64,000 nt of DNA, from NCBI GenBank assembly GCA_021202275.1, contig JAJQDI010000015.1, positions 472,637-536,636 on the forward strand, written 5' to 3'. The translations under genes and the position numbers were made by a program. This document shows, piece after piece, positions 1-7,294 of this stretch; position 1 is the stretch's first letter, and every line of letters begins with the position of its first letter. The DNA comes from Bacteroides sp. (lineage in GTDB: Bacteria; Bacteroidota; Bacteroidia; Bacteroidales; Bacteroidaceae). A model generated the notes under the pieces. It was not told the origin of the DNA, made no database searches, and saw only the letters and a program-made list of their open reading frames with translations.

Positions 1-518
1 CAACCTTTCAGTTCTCCGGGGCCGATACCATACCCCAGATGGAGGTCACTGACAGCAACGATTTTGATCCAGCGTCCTGCCTCTCCGGCACGATAGGAAC
101 GCAACTCCAGCTCTACCCGATCTTTATGCAGATAGCGCACATATCCCGCGCACATGATCAGGCCGACAAAGACCCAGATCCCACAGAAAGCCCACCAATT
201 GCCGTACATATATTTTTGCAGGGAAAAAAGATGGGTGAGACGGAGCACATCCAACACAAGAAGGGTCATCAACAGATAGAGGAAAATAAATATCCAGGAA
301 GTGCTGAACGTATACAACACACTGGCTGCCGTATAGGGCAAAGCATTTCTCAGAACGAAAAAGGCGAACAGAGACAAGCAAGCCAGGACACCACCCGCGA
401 CAAGCAGGACACGCCCGGCCCACACAGGAGGCATCATCTGCCACAAACGGAAAAACACATAGACATGGGCACCGATAAAAACAATCAGTATGATCAGGAA
501 AGGAAGGATTTTCATCAT
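1..518 (-). CDS. Metallophosphoesterase, N-terminal part (cut by window edge)
   Basis: Reading leftwards from tandem ATG codons at 518 and 515, an open frame of 172 codons runs off the window. The first about 125 residues hold four hydrophobic segments that look like membrane helices (first begins MKILPFLIILIVF). They are followed by KIVAVSDLHLGYG, the D-x-H metal-binding motif that opens calcineurin-like phosphoesterase domains. This arrangement matches membrane-anchored metallophosphoesterases of the YkuE/YaeI type common in Bacteroidales, whose substrate is generally unknown. The catalytic domain beyond the first motif lies outside the window. A -7 box sits 38 bp upstream of the start. The family call is secure from the motif and the membrane anchor; the precise role is not known. 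Confidence 0.8.
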   Translation of the reverse strand, partial: MMKILPFLIILIVFIGAHVYVFFRLWQMMPPVWAGRVLLVAGGVLACLSLFAFFVLRNALPYTAASVLYTFSTSWIFIFLYLLMTLLVLDVLRLTHLFSLQKYMYGNWWAFCGIWVFVGLIMCAGYVRYLHKDRVELELRSYRAGEAGRWIKIVAVSDLHLGYGIGPGELKG

Positions 519-555
519 TTTTCTCTTAACAAACAATCTTTTGACATTACCGGCA

Positions 556-563
556 CAAATGTA
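556..563 (-). promoter_or_regulatory. -7 box of the metallophosphoesterase gene
   Basis: TACATTTG on the minus strand fits the Bacteroidetes -7 consensus TAnnTTTG and lies 38 bp before the start codon at 518. No clear -33 TTG is visible at the usual spacing. Confidence 0.45.
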
Positions 564-721
564 AACAAAAAAGAGAAAGAGCCGCAGATTCACTTCTTAT
601 TGTTTGTTAATTCGTTCCTCCTCTGCAACAAGTAGTTGAAACGAACATAGACACCCCGTTTGGTTTGCACAGACGATCGCCACGGCACGCTCAAACCGCC
701 GCGCAACCGTAACGGCTCTGT

Positions 722-1750
722 CTACTTTTTCAGCGTAGCCTCGTAATCTAAGCGAAAGGCTTCACACATCCAGTTGGCCAATGCCTGACGGTTGTCACTG
801 ATCACAAAACGTCGCTGGTCGAAGGTATTCTGAAGATTTCCCAACTCAGTGAAGATACCTACCGGAGTAGTATGATTCAATACATACAAGTTGCGGGCAC
901 TCACAGTACCCGAGAATCCTCTGTTGGGCTGGTGACGTTTGTATTTCTGTTCAAACGTATTCTTCATCCGGGTAGCTAACTGCTTGCTCGCAGGCTTCTT
1001 GTCGGAATAGTAGAAATAGACATCTGTCTGTTGCTTTTTGCTGCGACTGTCTATGTGTATAAAAATAGACCGGCAATACTTGTATTTCTTGCTGTCTTCT
1101 TTATACAGCTGATTGATCTTATCGCTACGCTGTTTCAGGCGTTGCACCTGATTGAGAGGGATAGGATCTCCCATACATGTCTCCCGTTTGCTGTTAGACA
1201 AATACTTATCGTCGCGTATACCATCTTTGGCATCCTGAATGATGATATGTACTTTGGCTCCTTCCATCATCAGGTTACGGGCCAGCCGCAGCGCCACATC
1301 GTAGGCATATTCATCTTCATGCAATTCGATATTCCCGATTTTACCAATAGCACCCGGATCAGGGCCGCCGTGGCCGCTGACTATATAGAAACAGGCATCT
1401 TTGAGCCGGTCTGTCTTTACTTCAACATCCGCCAGTTTCTTCCCGAAAAGCGGCTCATGTATCCGCCGGGTGGTAGCACTCGCAGAACTGCCCGAAGAAG
1501 AATTTGCCGCGGAAGAAGTACTCTGGGGAGGCGGAAGTGTATAATTTACTCCCATCTTCAGGCTGTTGTTCCGGCCCAGCTTGCCGCGGTTCAATTCGAT
1601 GAACGCGTCATAAGCAGCCTTTCCCTGCCGGTTGTGCCGCCTGAGAAAAGCATATACTCCCTCTCCCTGCCGGGGTTTGGCCTGCTCTTGCTGCGCATAC
1701 AAGGTACACATCAGCAGAGAGAGAAAAACAGTGCATATCAATCGGATCAT
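722..1750 (-). CDS. N-acetylmuramoyl-L-alanine amidase (Amidase_3), secreted
   Basis: This is a zinc amidase that cleaves the bond between N-acetylmuramate and the stem peptide of peptidoglycan, acting in the periplasm. I start it at the ATG at 1750, giving 342 residues, because the next residues form a signal peptide ending near LYAQ (residue 20); an upstream ATG at 1759 is possible. Residues 30-75 look like the LysM-like region common in Bacteroidetes amidases, followed by a Ser/Ala-rich linker (77-95). The catalytic domain runs from about 118: GHGGPDPGA carries zinc ligand His127, the HEDEY stretch near 145 supplies the glutamate ligand, FIHID gives His232 and TELGN gives catalytic Glu302. 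It is divergent from metY. The fold call is firm; its role in division or recycling is inferred. Confidence 0.88.
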   Translation of the reverse strand: MIRLICTVFLSLLMCTLYAQQEQAKPRQGEGVYAFLRRHNRQGKAAYDAFIELNRGKLGRNNSLKMGVNYTLPPPQSTSSAANSSSGSSASATTRRIHEPLFGKKLADVEVKTDRLKDACFYIVSGHGGPDPGAIGKIGNIELHEDEYAYDVALRLARNLMMEGAKVHIIIQDAKDGIRDDKYLSNSKRETCMGDPIPLNQVQRLKQRSDKINQLYKEDSKKYKYCRSIFIHIDSRSKKQQTDVYFYYSDKKPASKQLATRMKNTFEQKYKRHQPNRGFSGTVSARNLYVLNHTTPVGIFTELGNLQNTFDQRRFVISDNRQALANWMCEAFRLDYEATLKK

Positions 1751-1972
1751 GGTAGTCATGGGTATTGCGAAGGCAACAGCGACCGCCGTTGTCTGTTTCG
1801 TGTATACGGCTAACAAAAATACAATATTTTTCCTTATTTTTGTCTGAAAATCTTTTTTATATACCCGATCACCCAGCGGCAAGTCCTCTTACCGCTCCGA
1901 TAGTACACCCATGAAAGAGGCTCAACCCTCTGCCTGGTGATGAAAAGAAAAGGATAAAAACAGATATTCCAA

Positions 1973-2004
1973 CCGTAAATCGTAAATTGATAACTCGTAA
2001 ATAA
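1973..2004. repeat. Short GTAAATC repeat array before metY
   Basis: CCGTAAATCGTAAATTG and a further CTCGTAAATAAG follow one another directly before the metY start codon. The same GTAAATCGTAAATC motif forms the ends of the elements at 9581-9893, 24263-24422 and 49294-49624 and an array at 58574-58609. Confidence 0.6.
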
Positions 2005-2007
2005 GTC

Positions 2008-3294
2008 ATGTCCTATGTCCAAAAACTAAGCCCCGAAACCCTCTGTGTACAGGCTGGCTGGCAACCGAAGAAAGGTGAGCCCCGTGTACTTCCCATCTAT
2101 CAGAGTACGACATTCAAATACGATACCAGTGAACAGATGGCACGCCTGTTCGATCTGGAAGATGCCGGATATTTCTATACCCGCCTGCAAAATCCGACCA
2201 ATGATGCGGTAGCTGCCAAGATCGCGGCCCTGGAAGGGGGCGTCGCGGCCATGCTGACTTCCAGCGGACAAGCAGCCAATTTCTATGCCATTTTCAACAT
2301 CTGCCAGGCAGGTGACCACTTTGTATGCTCTTCGGCCATCTACGGAGGCACATTCAACCTGTTTGCTGTCACCATGAAAAAACTGGGCATCGAGGTTACC
2401 TTCGTGAGCCCCGACGCCCCGGAAGAGGACCTATCAGCCGCTTTCCGCCCCAACACCAGACTGCTGTTCGGAGAAACGATATCCAATCCTTCGCTGGAGG
2501 TGCTGGATATCGAGAAATTTGCCCGGATTGCGCACAGTCACGGCGTACCGCTGATCGTAGACAACACCTTTCCTACGCCCATCAACTGTCGTCCTTTCGA
2601 ATGGGGAGCCGATATCGTGGTACACTCTACTACCAAATACATGGACGGACATGCCACGGCCGTAGGGAGATGTATCGTAGACAGTGGTCATTTCGACTGG
2701 GAGGCGTACGCCGATAAGTTTCCCAGACTGTGTACTCCCGATGACTCTTACCACGGGCTGACCTATACAAAAGCATTCGGCGAGCTGGCGTATATCACCA
2801 AAGCGACGGCGCAACTCATGCGTGATCTGGGTAGCATACCCAGTCCGCAAAACGCCTTCCTGCTCAACATCGGACTGGAAACCCTGCACCTGCGTATGCC
2901 ACAGCACTGCCGCAACGCGCAAAAGATAGCGGAACACCTTTCCGGACACGAGAAAGTAGCGTGGGTCAATTATTGCGGACTGCCAGGAAATCCGTACTAC
3001 GAACTGGCACGGAAATACATGCCCGACGGCTCTTGTGGAGTGATCTCTTTCGGACTGAAAGGTGGACGGGAGGAGTCTATCCGTTTCATGGATTCCCTGG
3101 AACTGATCGCGATTGTGACTCATGTAGCAGACGCGCGCACTTGTGTACTGCATCCGGCCAGCCATACACATCGACAGCTGACCGATGAACAGTTGCTCGA
3201 AGCCGGAGTACGTCCCGATCTGATCCGGTTGTCGGTCGGTATCGAAAACGCCGATGATCTGATCGCGGATATCGAACAGGCGCTGAAATCATAA
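2008..3294 (+). CDS. metY: O-acetylhomoserine sulfhydrylase (Cys/Met metabolism PLP enzyme)
   Basis: The 428-residue product belongs to the Cys/Met metabolism PLP-dependent family. Enzymes of this length with an N-terminal ETLCVQAGW-type opening are O-acetyl-L-homoserine sulfhydrylases, which join sulfide and O-acetylhomoserine to make homocysteine in the cytoplasm. Visible features are the substrate-binding YFYTRLQNPT segment (residues 55-64), SSGQAA (85-90), the PLP-contacting VDNTF (184-188) and the cofactor lysine K210 in VVHSTTKYMDGH. The C-terminal domain has the family's LHPASHTHRQL and IRLSVGIE motifs. It stands alone, facing away from the amidase gene, and its start is preceded by a short run of GTAAATC repeats instead of a clear ribosome binding site. 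Cystathionine gamma-synthase is the main alternative; length and motifs favour MetY. Confidence 0.92.
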   Translation: MSYVQKLSPETLCVQAGWQPKKGEPRVLPIYQSTTFKYDTSEQMARLFDLEDAGYFYTRLQNPTNDAVAAKIAALEGGVAAMLTSSGQAANFYAIFNICQAGDHFVCSSAIYGGTFNLFAVTMKKLGIEVTFVSPDAPEEDLSAAFRPNTRLLFGETISNPSLEVLDIEKFARIAHSHGVPLIVDNTFPTPINCRPFEWGADIVVHSTTKYMDGHATAVGRCIVDSGHFDWEAYADKFPRLCTPDDSYHGLTYTKAFGELAYITKATAQLMRDLGSIPSPQNAFLLNIGLETLHLRMPQHCRNAQKIAEHLSGHEKVAWVNYCGLPGNPYYELARKYMPDGSCGVISFGLKGGREESIRFMDSLELIAIVTHVADARTCVLHPASHTHRQLTDEQLLEAGVRPDLIRLSVGIENADDLIADIEQALKS

Positions 3295-3603
3295 ATCACA
3301 TACTGAAATTCCGGAAGTGGAAGTATGTCAAAAGTAAATTTCATAGGAAAGGATGTTACGATCTGTAAGCCAGCAAGTCCGGAGGACTTGAATGGGAACC
3401 GACGGTCAGCGAAGTTAGTAACCGCGGGTGAAACCCATGGATACAGGAAAAACTTTTTCACGAACCCTGAAAAGCAGAGCCGTCAAACTAAGAGATCAGT
3501 CGTTTTTATGTTTCCTGTTTTTCGGTTTCCGGATCTATACTAACCTGATCCTGCGTTCTCTATCAGTCTGCTCTCTGTGTTCCCTCTCAGTATGCCCTCC
3601 CAG
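3295..3603. other. Non-coding stretch with fragments of a dispersed repeat
   Basis: No credible gene is seen. It contains a small palindrome (CAAGTCC-gga-GGACTTG, 3375-3391) and, at 3396-3419, a 24-bp block that recurs with three mismatches at 49309-49332 inside another intergenic element. Open frames here are short and lack protein-like composition. Confidence 0.5.
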
Positions 3604-3882
3604 TGTTCCCCGAAGGGGATAGAGCATTAGCCCGGGGTTGCCTGTGGAGAGCGCAACGACAGTGAAGCGAGACAAGGCTAACCCGGGTAAACAAGTCTCT
3701 TTTCTTCAACCTTGCAAAGGTTGCATATAGCATATTTCCTGACCGGATAGTCTGCAACCTCTTCAAGGTTGACTAGTATATGTGCTTCGTAACCCCAGGG
3801 TACGCTTCCCTGTGGCTCCCCTATTGTTTCGCCACAGCTCGCTTTACCACTGGATTATGGCTATATCTCCTTCGGGGAACAC
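3604..3882. repeat. 279-bp palindrome-rich intergenic element
   Basis: The ends form an imperfect terminal inverted repeat (left TGTTCCCCGAAGGGGATA, right TATCTCCTTCGGGGAACA). Inside are several perfect small palindromes: CAACCTT-gca-AAGGTTG near 3707, CAACCT-cttc-AAGGTTG near 3751 and CAGGG-tacgctt-CCCTG near 3798. No open frame of note crosses it. It looks like a non-autonomous, MITE-like or REP-like element of the sort scattered between Bacteroidales genes; mobility is inferred. Confidence 0.55.
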
Positions 3883-4333
3883 AGTTACTTTATAAAGATA
3901 CAATTGCACTTTGGACAACCCCTCTTATTTGGGGGTACAATTCTCTATATAACACATAATAGTTCATCCGGAGCAAATGATCTGTTCTCCAACTCCTGTG
4001 TACAGATTCTGATGTATCTTAGCCTTCGTGTCCAAAAAGAGTCATTCCCGCTTCCTGACCCCGAAGCTGTTTGACCTGCTTTAAAGATATTCTATGCATT
4101 TTTCACGATTATAGCCATTTTTCTCCTTTTGTCCGTATTAAGTTTGCAACGAAAAAAAGGTTGTTCCGGGAGTTGATCCCACCAAACGAAACACATCACT
4201 CATACCAAACAGCATATGAAAACAGAACATCAACAGTTATTATCGGCAGCAAACGACAATAGTTCCCCCCTGCAACAGGAAAACTTTTTTACTGATCTTA
4301 ATGAAAACTTCACCCTAATTCTTTTTTAGCATT
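3883..4333. other. Leader region before the recombinase gene, no gene seen
   Basis: AT-rich sequence without a convincing gene. A possible -7 box TAAGTTTG lies near 4139 on the plus strand, about 190 bp before the recombinase start, but it has no -33 partner at normal spacing. Confidence 0.4.
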
Positions 4334-5524
4334 ATGGCATCTGTTCGAATAAAATTCCGCCCCTCGGCTTCACCTGACAAGAAAGGGGTTATTTACTACC
4401 AGATCATTGCAAAGCGAAAAGTGAAACTGATAACGACTCCCTTCAGGCTCTTTCCTGAAGAATGGGACAGGAAAAGGAGCAAAGTGATCTTTGATGGGGA
4501 AAACGAAAAAAGACTGAAAGAGTTGTTAATACTCCATAAAAAAATAGAATCCGATCATCACCAATTGGTACGGATCATGTCCCTACTAAAAGACGAACCG
4601 GACGAAGCAAATAAAATAGTCATGTATTATAAGAGGAAACTCCTGAACGATCACCTGTTCCCCTTTATGGAAAGTTGTATCTCCGAATTAAAAGAAACTG
4701 GTCGGAAGAAAACTTCATCCACCTATACCACTACTTTACGAAGTTTCCGGAAATTCCGTAACAACAAGGACATACGCATAGATCTTATAGACGCGGGTGT
4801 GGCCAAAGAATACGAAAACTGGTTGATCCGCCAACAGATCTGTCCCAACACCACCTCTTTTTATATGCGAATCCTCCGGGCAGTATACAACCGTGCCGTA
4901 TCAGCCGGGTTTACTCCTCAACACTATCCTTTCCGGAACGTATATACAGGTATAGAAAAAACGGTAAAACGTGCCGTAGACCAGGTAGTGATCCACCGTT
5001 TGAAAAAGTTGGACCTGAGTAAGAAACCGAACCTTATCTTTGCCAGAGACATGTTTCTTTTCAGTTTGTATACACGGGGAATGGCTTTTGTAGACATCGC
5101 ACATCTCACTCCGGACCATATAATAAACAACTATATAGAATACAAACGTCAGAAAACCGGACAAACCCTGCGGATCAAAATAGAACCTGCTATCCGGGAA
5201 ATCATAGACAAACATGGTATCCGTACAGCAGAGCGTAACTACCTTTTTCCCATTCTGAGTCCCGAACGAAAATATGAGAGTTCATTGCGCATGCAAAACC
5301 ATCGGCTCCACCTGATCTCTTCTCAGATCGGATTGGAAAACAAGTTAAGTTCCTATATCGCCAGACATACCTGGGCTTCCCTGGCCAAAAAGAGTAAAAT
5401 ACCGATCCGACTTATCAGTGAAGGTATGGGACATGAGAACGAACGGACTACCCGTATCTATCTGGCCTCTTTAGACCAGAGTATGATTGACCAGGCAAGT
5501 GCACGTCTGCTGGCGATCCTGTAG
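4334..5524 (+). CDS. Tyrosine recombinase / integrase (Bacteroidetes type)
   Basis: The 396-residue product has the three-part build of Bacteroidetes tyrosine recombinases: an arm-binding domain (about 1-95), a SAM-like core-binding domain (about 105-205) and a catalytic domain (about 220-396). Catalytic residues visible are R248 (YTRGMA), K274 (KRQKTG), R344 (ARHTWAS), H367 (GMGHE) and the nucleophile Y376 (RIYLAS). The first histidine of the usual HxxR box is Tyr341, as is common in this Bacteroidetes subgroup. No phage, transfer or conjugation genes are near. Instead, the stop codon is followed 30 bp later by the first of two perfect 23-bp inverted repeats (5555-5577 and 5939-5961), so the likely job is a local DNA invertase that flips the segment between them. 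That role is inferred from context. Confidence 0.92.
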   Translation: MASVRIKFRPSASPDKKGVIYYQIIAKRKVKLITTPFRLFPEEWDRKRSKVIFDGENEKRLKELLILHKKIESDHHQLVRIMSLLKDEPDEANKIVMYYKRKLLNDHLFPFMESCISELKETGRKKTSSTYTTTLRSFRKFRNNKDIRIDLIDAGVAKEYENWLIRQQICPNTTSFYMRILRAVYNRAVSAGFTPQHYPFRNVYTGIEKTVKRAVDQVVIHRLKKLDLSKKPNLIFARDMFLFSLYTRGMAFVDIAHLTPDHIINNYIEYKRQKTGQTLRIKIEPAIREIIDKHGIRTAERNYLFPILSPERKYESSLRMQNHRLHLISSQIGLENKLSSYIARHTWASLAKKSKIPIRLISEGMGHENERTTRIYLASLDQSMIDQASARLLAIL

Positions 5525-5554
5525 AAGTACAGGTCATAGCAAAAAAATATCCGC

Positions 5555-5577
5555 CTCTTACAAAGAGGAGGATAGAA
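5555..5577 (+). repeat. Left inverted repeat of the candidate invertible segment
   Basis: This 23-bp sequence is the exact reverse complement of 5939-5961. It contains the dyad CCTCTT-aca-AAGAGG (5554-5568), the shape expected of a tyrosine-recombinase core site with two binding arms and a short spacer. It starts 30 bp after the recombinase stop codon. Confidence 0.85.
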
Positions 5578-5938
5578 AAGGTGTGGTGTGAGAGAATGAT
5601 TTGATAATTAGTGAGTTATTTTTTTACTTGTAATGTGCTTTTTAAATGGATCGTAAAACACGGATATGCTTCATACTGTACTGCATCTTTACAGAGTAAC
5701 ACAGACGGGATAAGAATAATGTGGATATAGAAACAAATCATTAAACATGCAGGAAATGAGTTGTATAAGCACGAACAGATGTAGTCGCGGAAAAATGAGA
5801 ATGATCAGAGAGATAGGAGCGGAGAGAGAATGGGAGGTAGAAACAGCCTGTTTATTTAGAGTGACTTAGTTCTTTTTTTCTGAAAAAGGACAGATAACAT
5901 CACGGGTTCCAATTATATTTTTTACATTTGCAGATGTA
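5578..5938. promoter_or_regulatory. Candidate invertible promoter segment (361 bp)
   Basis: The segment lies between perfect 23-bp inverted repeats beside a tyrosine recombinase and codes for nothing convincing. Near its right end TACATTTG (5923-5930) fits the Bacteroidetes -7 box and points right, out of the segment, toward the glycosyltransferase. Flipping would turn it toward the 3' end of the recombinase, and the other end carries no matching box, so the arrangement suits an on/off switch with the present orientation ON. The -33 element is weak. Invertible promoters of this kind are known for Bacteroides capsule loci; here the switch is inferred from sequence alone. Confidence 0.7.
5923..5930 (+). 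promoter_or_regulatory. -7 box inside the invertible segment
   Basis: TACATTTG fits TAnnTTTG; transcription would start just before or inside the right inverted repeat and run toward 6350. No good -33 TTG is visible 19-21 bp upstream. Confidence 0.55.
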
Positions 5939-5961
5939 TTCTATCCTCCTCTTTGTAAGAG
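5939..5961 (-). repeat. Right inverted repeat of the candidate invertible segment
   Basis: Exact 23-bp reverse complement of 5555-5577. The match stops at both ends on both sides, so the repeat is sharply bounded. Its internal dyad is CCTCTT-tgt-AAGAG. Confidence 0.85.
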
Positions 5962-6349
5962 AAGGACAAAATCAGCAAACCCTACAGGATATACATTCCT
6001 CTGTAGAGTATGTTTTACTTCCTGTATCAGAGAAGTAACATCCTGACCCCTGGATACAAACCATTTATATAGATGTGCCCAAACAAACTTACAAATGATG
6101 AATACACACGTCTTCACTCTACCTCCTGGCAAATCACGGAAAGTCCCCGATGATAACCCGGTACAGAGATGCAGGGTACTTTTTTCTCTGCACTGTTCCA
6201 TGAGGCTGATGTACAGGTATATGATTACCATCGATGTAGTCTATATTACAGTTCCTGTTCAAATCAGCAGCATAGAATAAAGAGAATAAATTACGTCTGA
6301 TGTATTCCCAAAAACTCCCGGAACACGATTATCCCTTATTTTTTATTAT
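5962..6349 (+). other. Long leader between the invertible promoter and the glycosyltransferase
   Basis: No convincing gene. A 34-codon frame starting at 5934 crosses the right inverted repeat (MYSILLFVREG...), so inversion would change its first codons, but it has no recognisable relative and no ribosome binding site. No NusG-like UpxY gene, as found behind switched Bacteroides capsule promoters, is present here. Confidence 0.4.
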
Positions 6350-7064
6350 ATGCAGCCTCTCCATATCATCACCCCTGTCAAAGATTCCATAGAATTGACT
6401 TTACAAACGATCGGCTCCGTCATGAGTTCGAAAGTGAATATACCTTTTCAGTATACAGTATATAACGATTTCAGTACTCCGGAAAATACGGAACGCCTTC
6501 GGGAAGCATCCAGGAAGTATGGATTCAGGCTCATCAACCTGGCAGAGCTGACCGATCATGCTTCACCCAATTATCTCCTTGTTCTGCAAATGGCACAAAA
6601 AAGCCCTGGAAGACGATAGCTATTTATGCATTGTAGAGTCTGACGTTATTATACAGCCTGATACCCTTCAGTCTTTATACGATGAAGCGTTGAAACGATC
6701 CAACTGTGCGCTTATGGCAGCCGTAACGGTAGACGAAGAAGGAAATGTCAACTATCCCTATGTATATGCGAAGAAATATTCCGGATCCGTAACAGAAATG
6801 AAAAAGCATCTGAGTTTTTGCTGTACAATTTTGAGCCACAGACTCTTACGTACATTTGATTTTAAACAATTAGACCCTGCAAAATCATGGCACGATGTTA
6901 CGATTTCACATAAATCCCTTAAACTGGGATTCAGCAATTATCTTTGTATGCATATAAAGGTTTTCCATAAACCTCATAGCAGCAGACCGTGGAAGTTATT
7001 AAAATATACCCATCCGTTCCGATACTACTTCCTGAAAATCCTGCATAAAAGAGATAAGATTTAG
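6350..7064 (+). pseudogene. Family 2 glycosyltransferase, split by a frameshift in an A6 run
   Basis: Two overlapping frames make one glycosyltransferase of about 237 residues. The first (6350-6619) has the GT-A opening IITPVKDS, a QTIGSV helix and YNDFSTPEN. The second picks up with LEDDSYLCIVESDVIIQPDTL, the metal-binding acidic motif, and continues to 7064. Both join cleanly if one A is removed from the six-A run at 6597-6602; as read, the product ends after 89 residues. The family transfers a sugar from an activated nucleotide sugar, usually in capsule, LPS or glycoprotein synthesis. The gene is 390 bp downstream of a candidate invertible promoter, so it may be a phase-variable surface-sugar gene. 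The shift may be real loss, slippage-based variation or a sequencing error; the sequence alone cannot say. Confidence 0.75.
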
Positions 7065-7251
7065 TAGAAATCGGTCTGTGAGCTATTGAAAAATACACTA
7101 TTTTCCCCGACCCATCAGAAGGTTTATATCACCACCTGATGTTTTTTATAAGTCTTTTTTCGAGGATATCCTACCTTGTTAATTTTGTCCCATTTCTCAT
7201 AAATATTGATCTATTTAAAGAGGTATGGTAACACTTTATCGCATTTATGTT

Positions 7252-7259
7252 TACTTTTG
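7252..7259 (+). promoter_or_regulatory. -7 box of the malic enzyme gene
   Basis: TACTTTTG, 35 bp before the start codon. It sits in a 21-bp block (7244-7264) that is repeated exactly before the glutamate dehydrogenase gene at 10184-10204. No -33 TTG at normal spacing. Confidence 0.6.
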
Positions 7260-7294
7260 CAACCATTGATAACTTTTACTAAAAACAACTTACC

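Noticed and set aside
39..635. Plus-strand open frame of 198 codons
   Set aside because: It is the shadow of the minus-strand metallophosphoesterase, which has a clear domain motif and membrane helices.
1878..1965. Possible SAM-I-like leader before metY
   Set aside because: Pieces such as CCCATGAAAG, CTCAACCC and CTGGTGATG recall the SAM-I core, but the usual stems and the GGTGCTAA block do not form. A covariance-model search against SAM riboswitch families would decide; a significant hit would reverse this.
3325..3543. Short plus-strand frames after metY
   Set aside because: They lie in repeat-like sequence shared with another intergenic region and have no protein character.
5941..6231. 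Minus-strand frame of 96 codons over the right inverted repeat
   Set aside because: No recognisable domain, no promoter, and it crosses the recombination site; composition is not protein-like.
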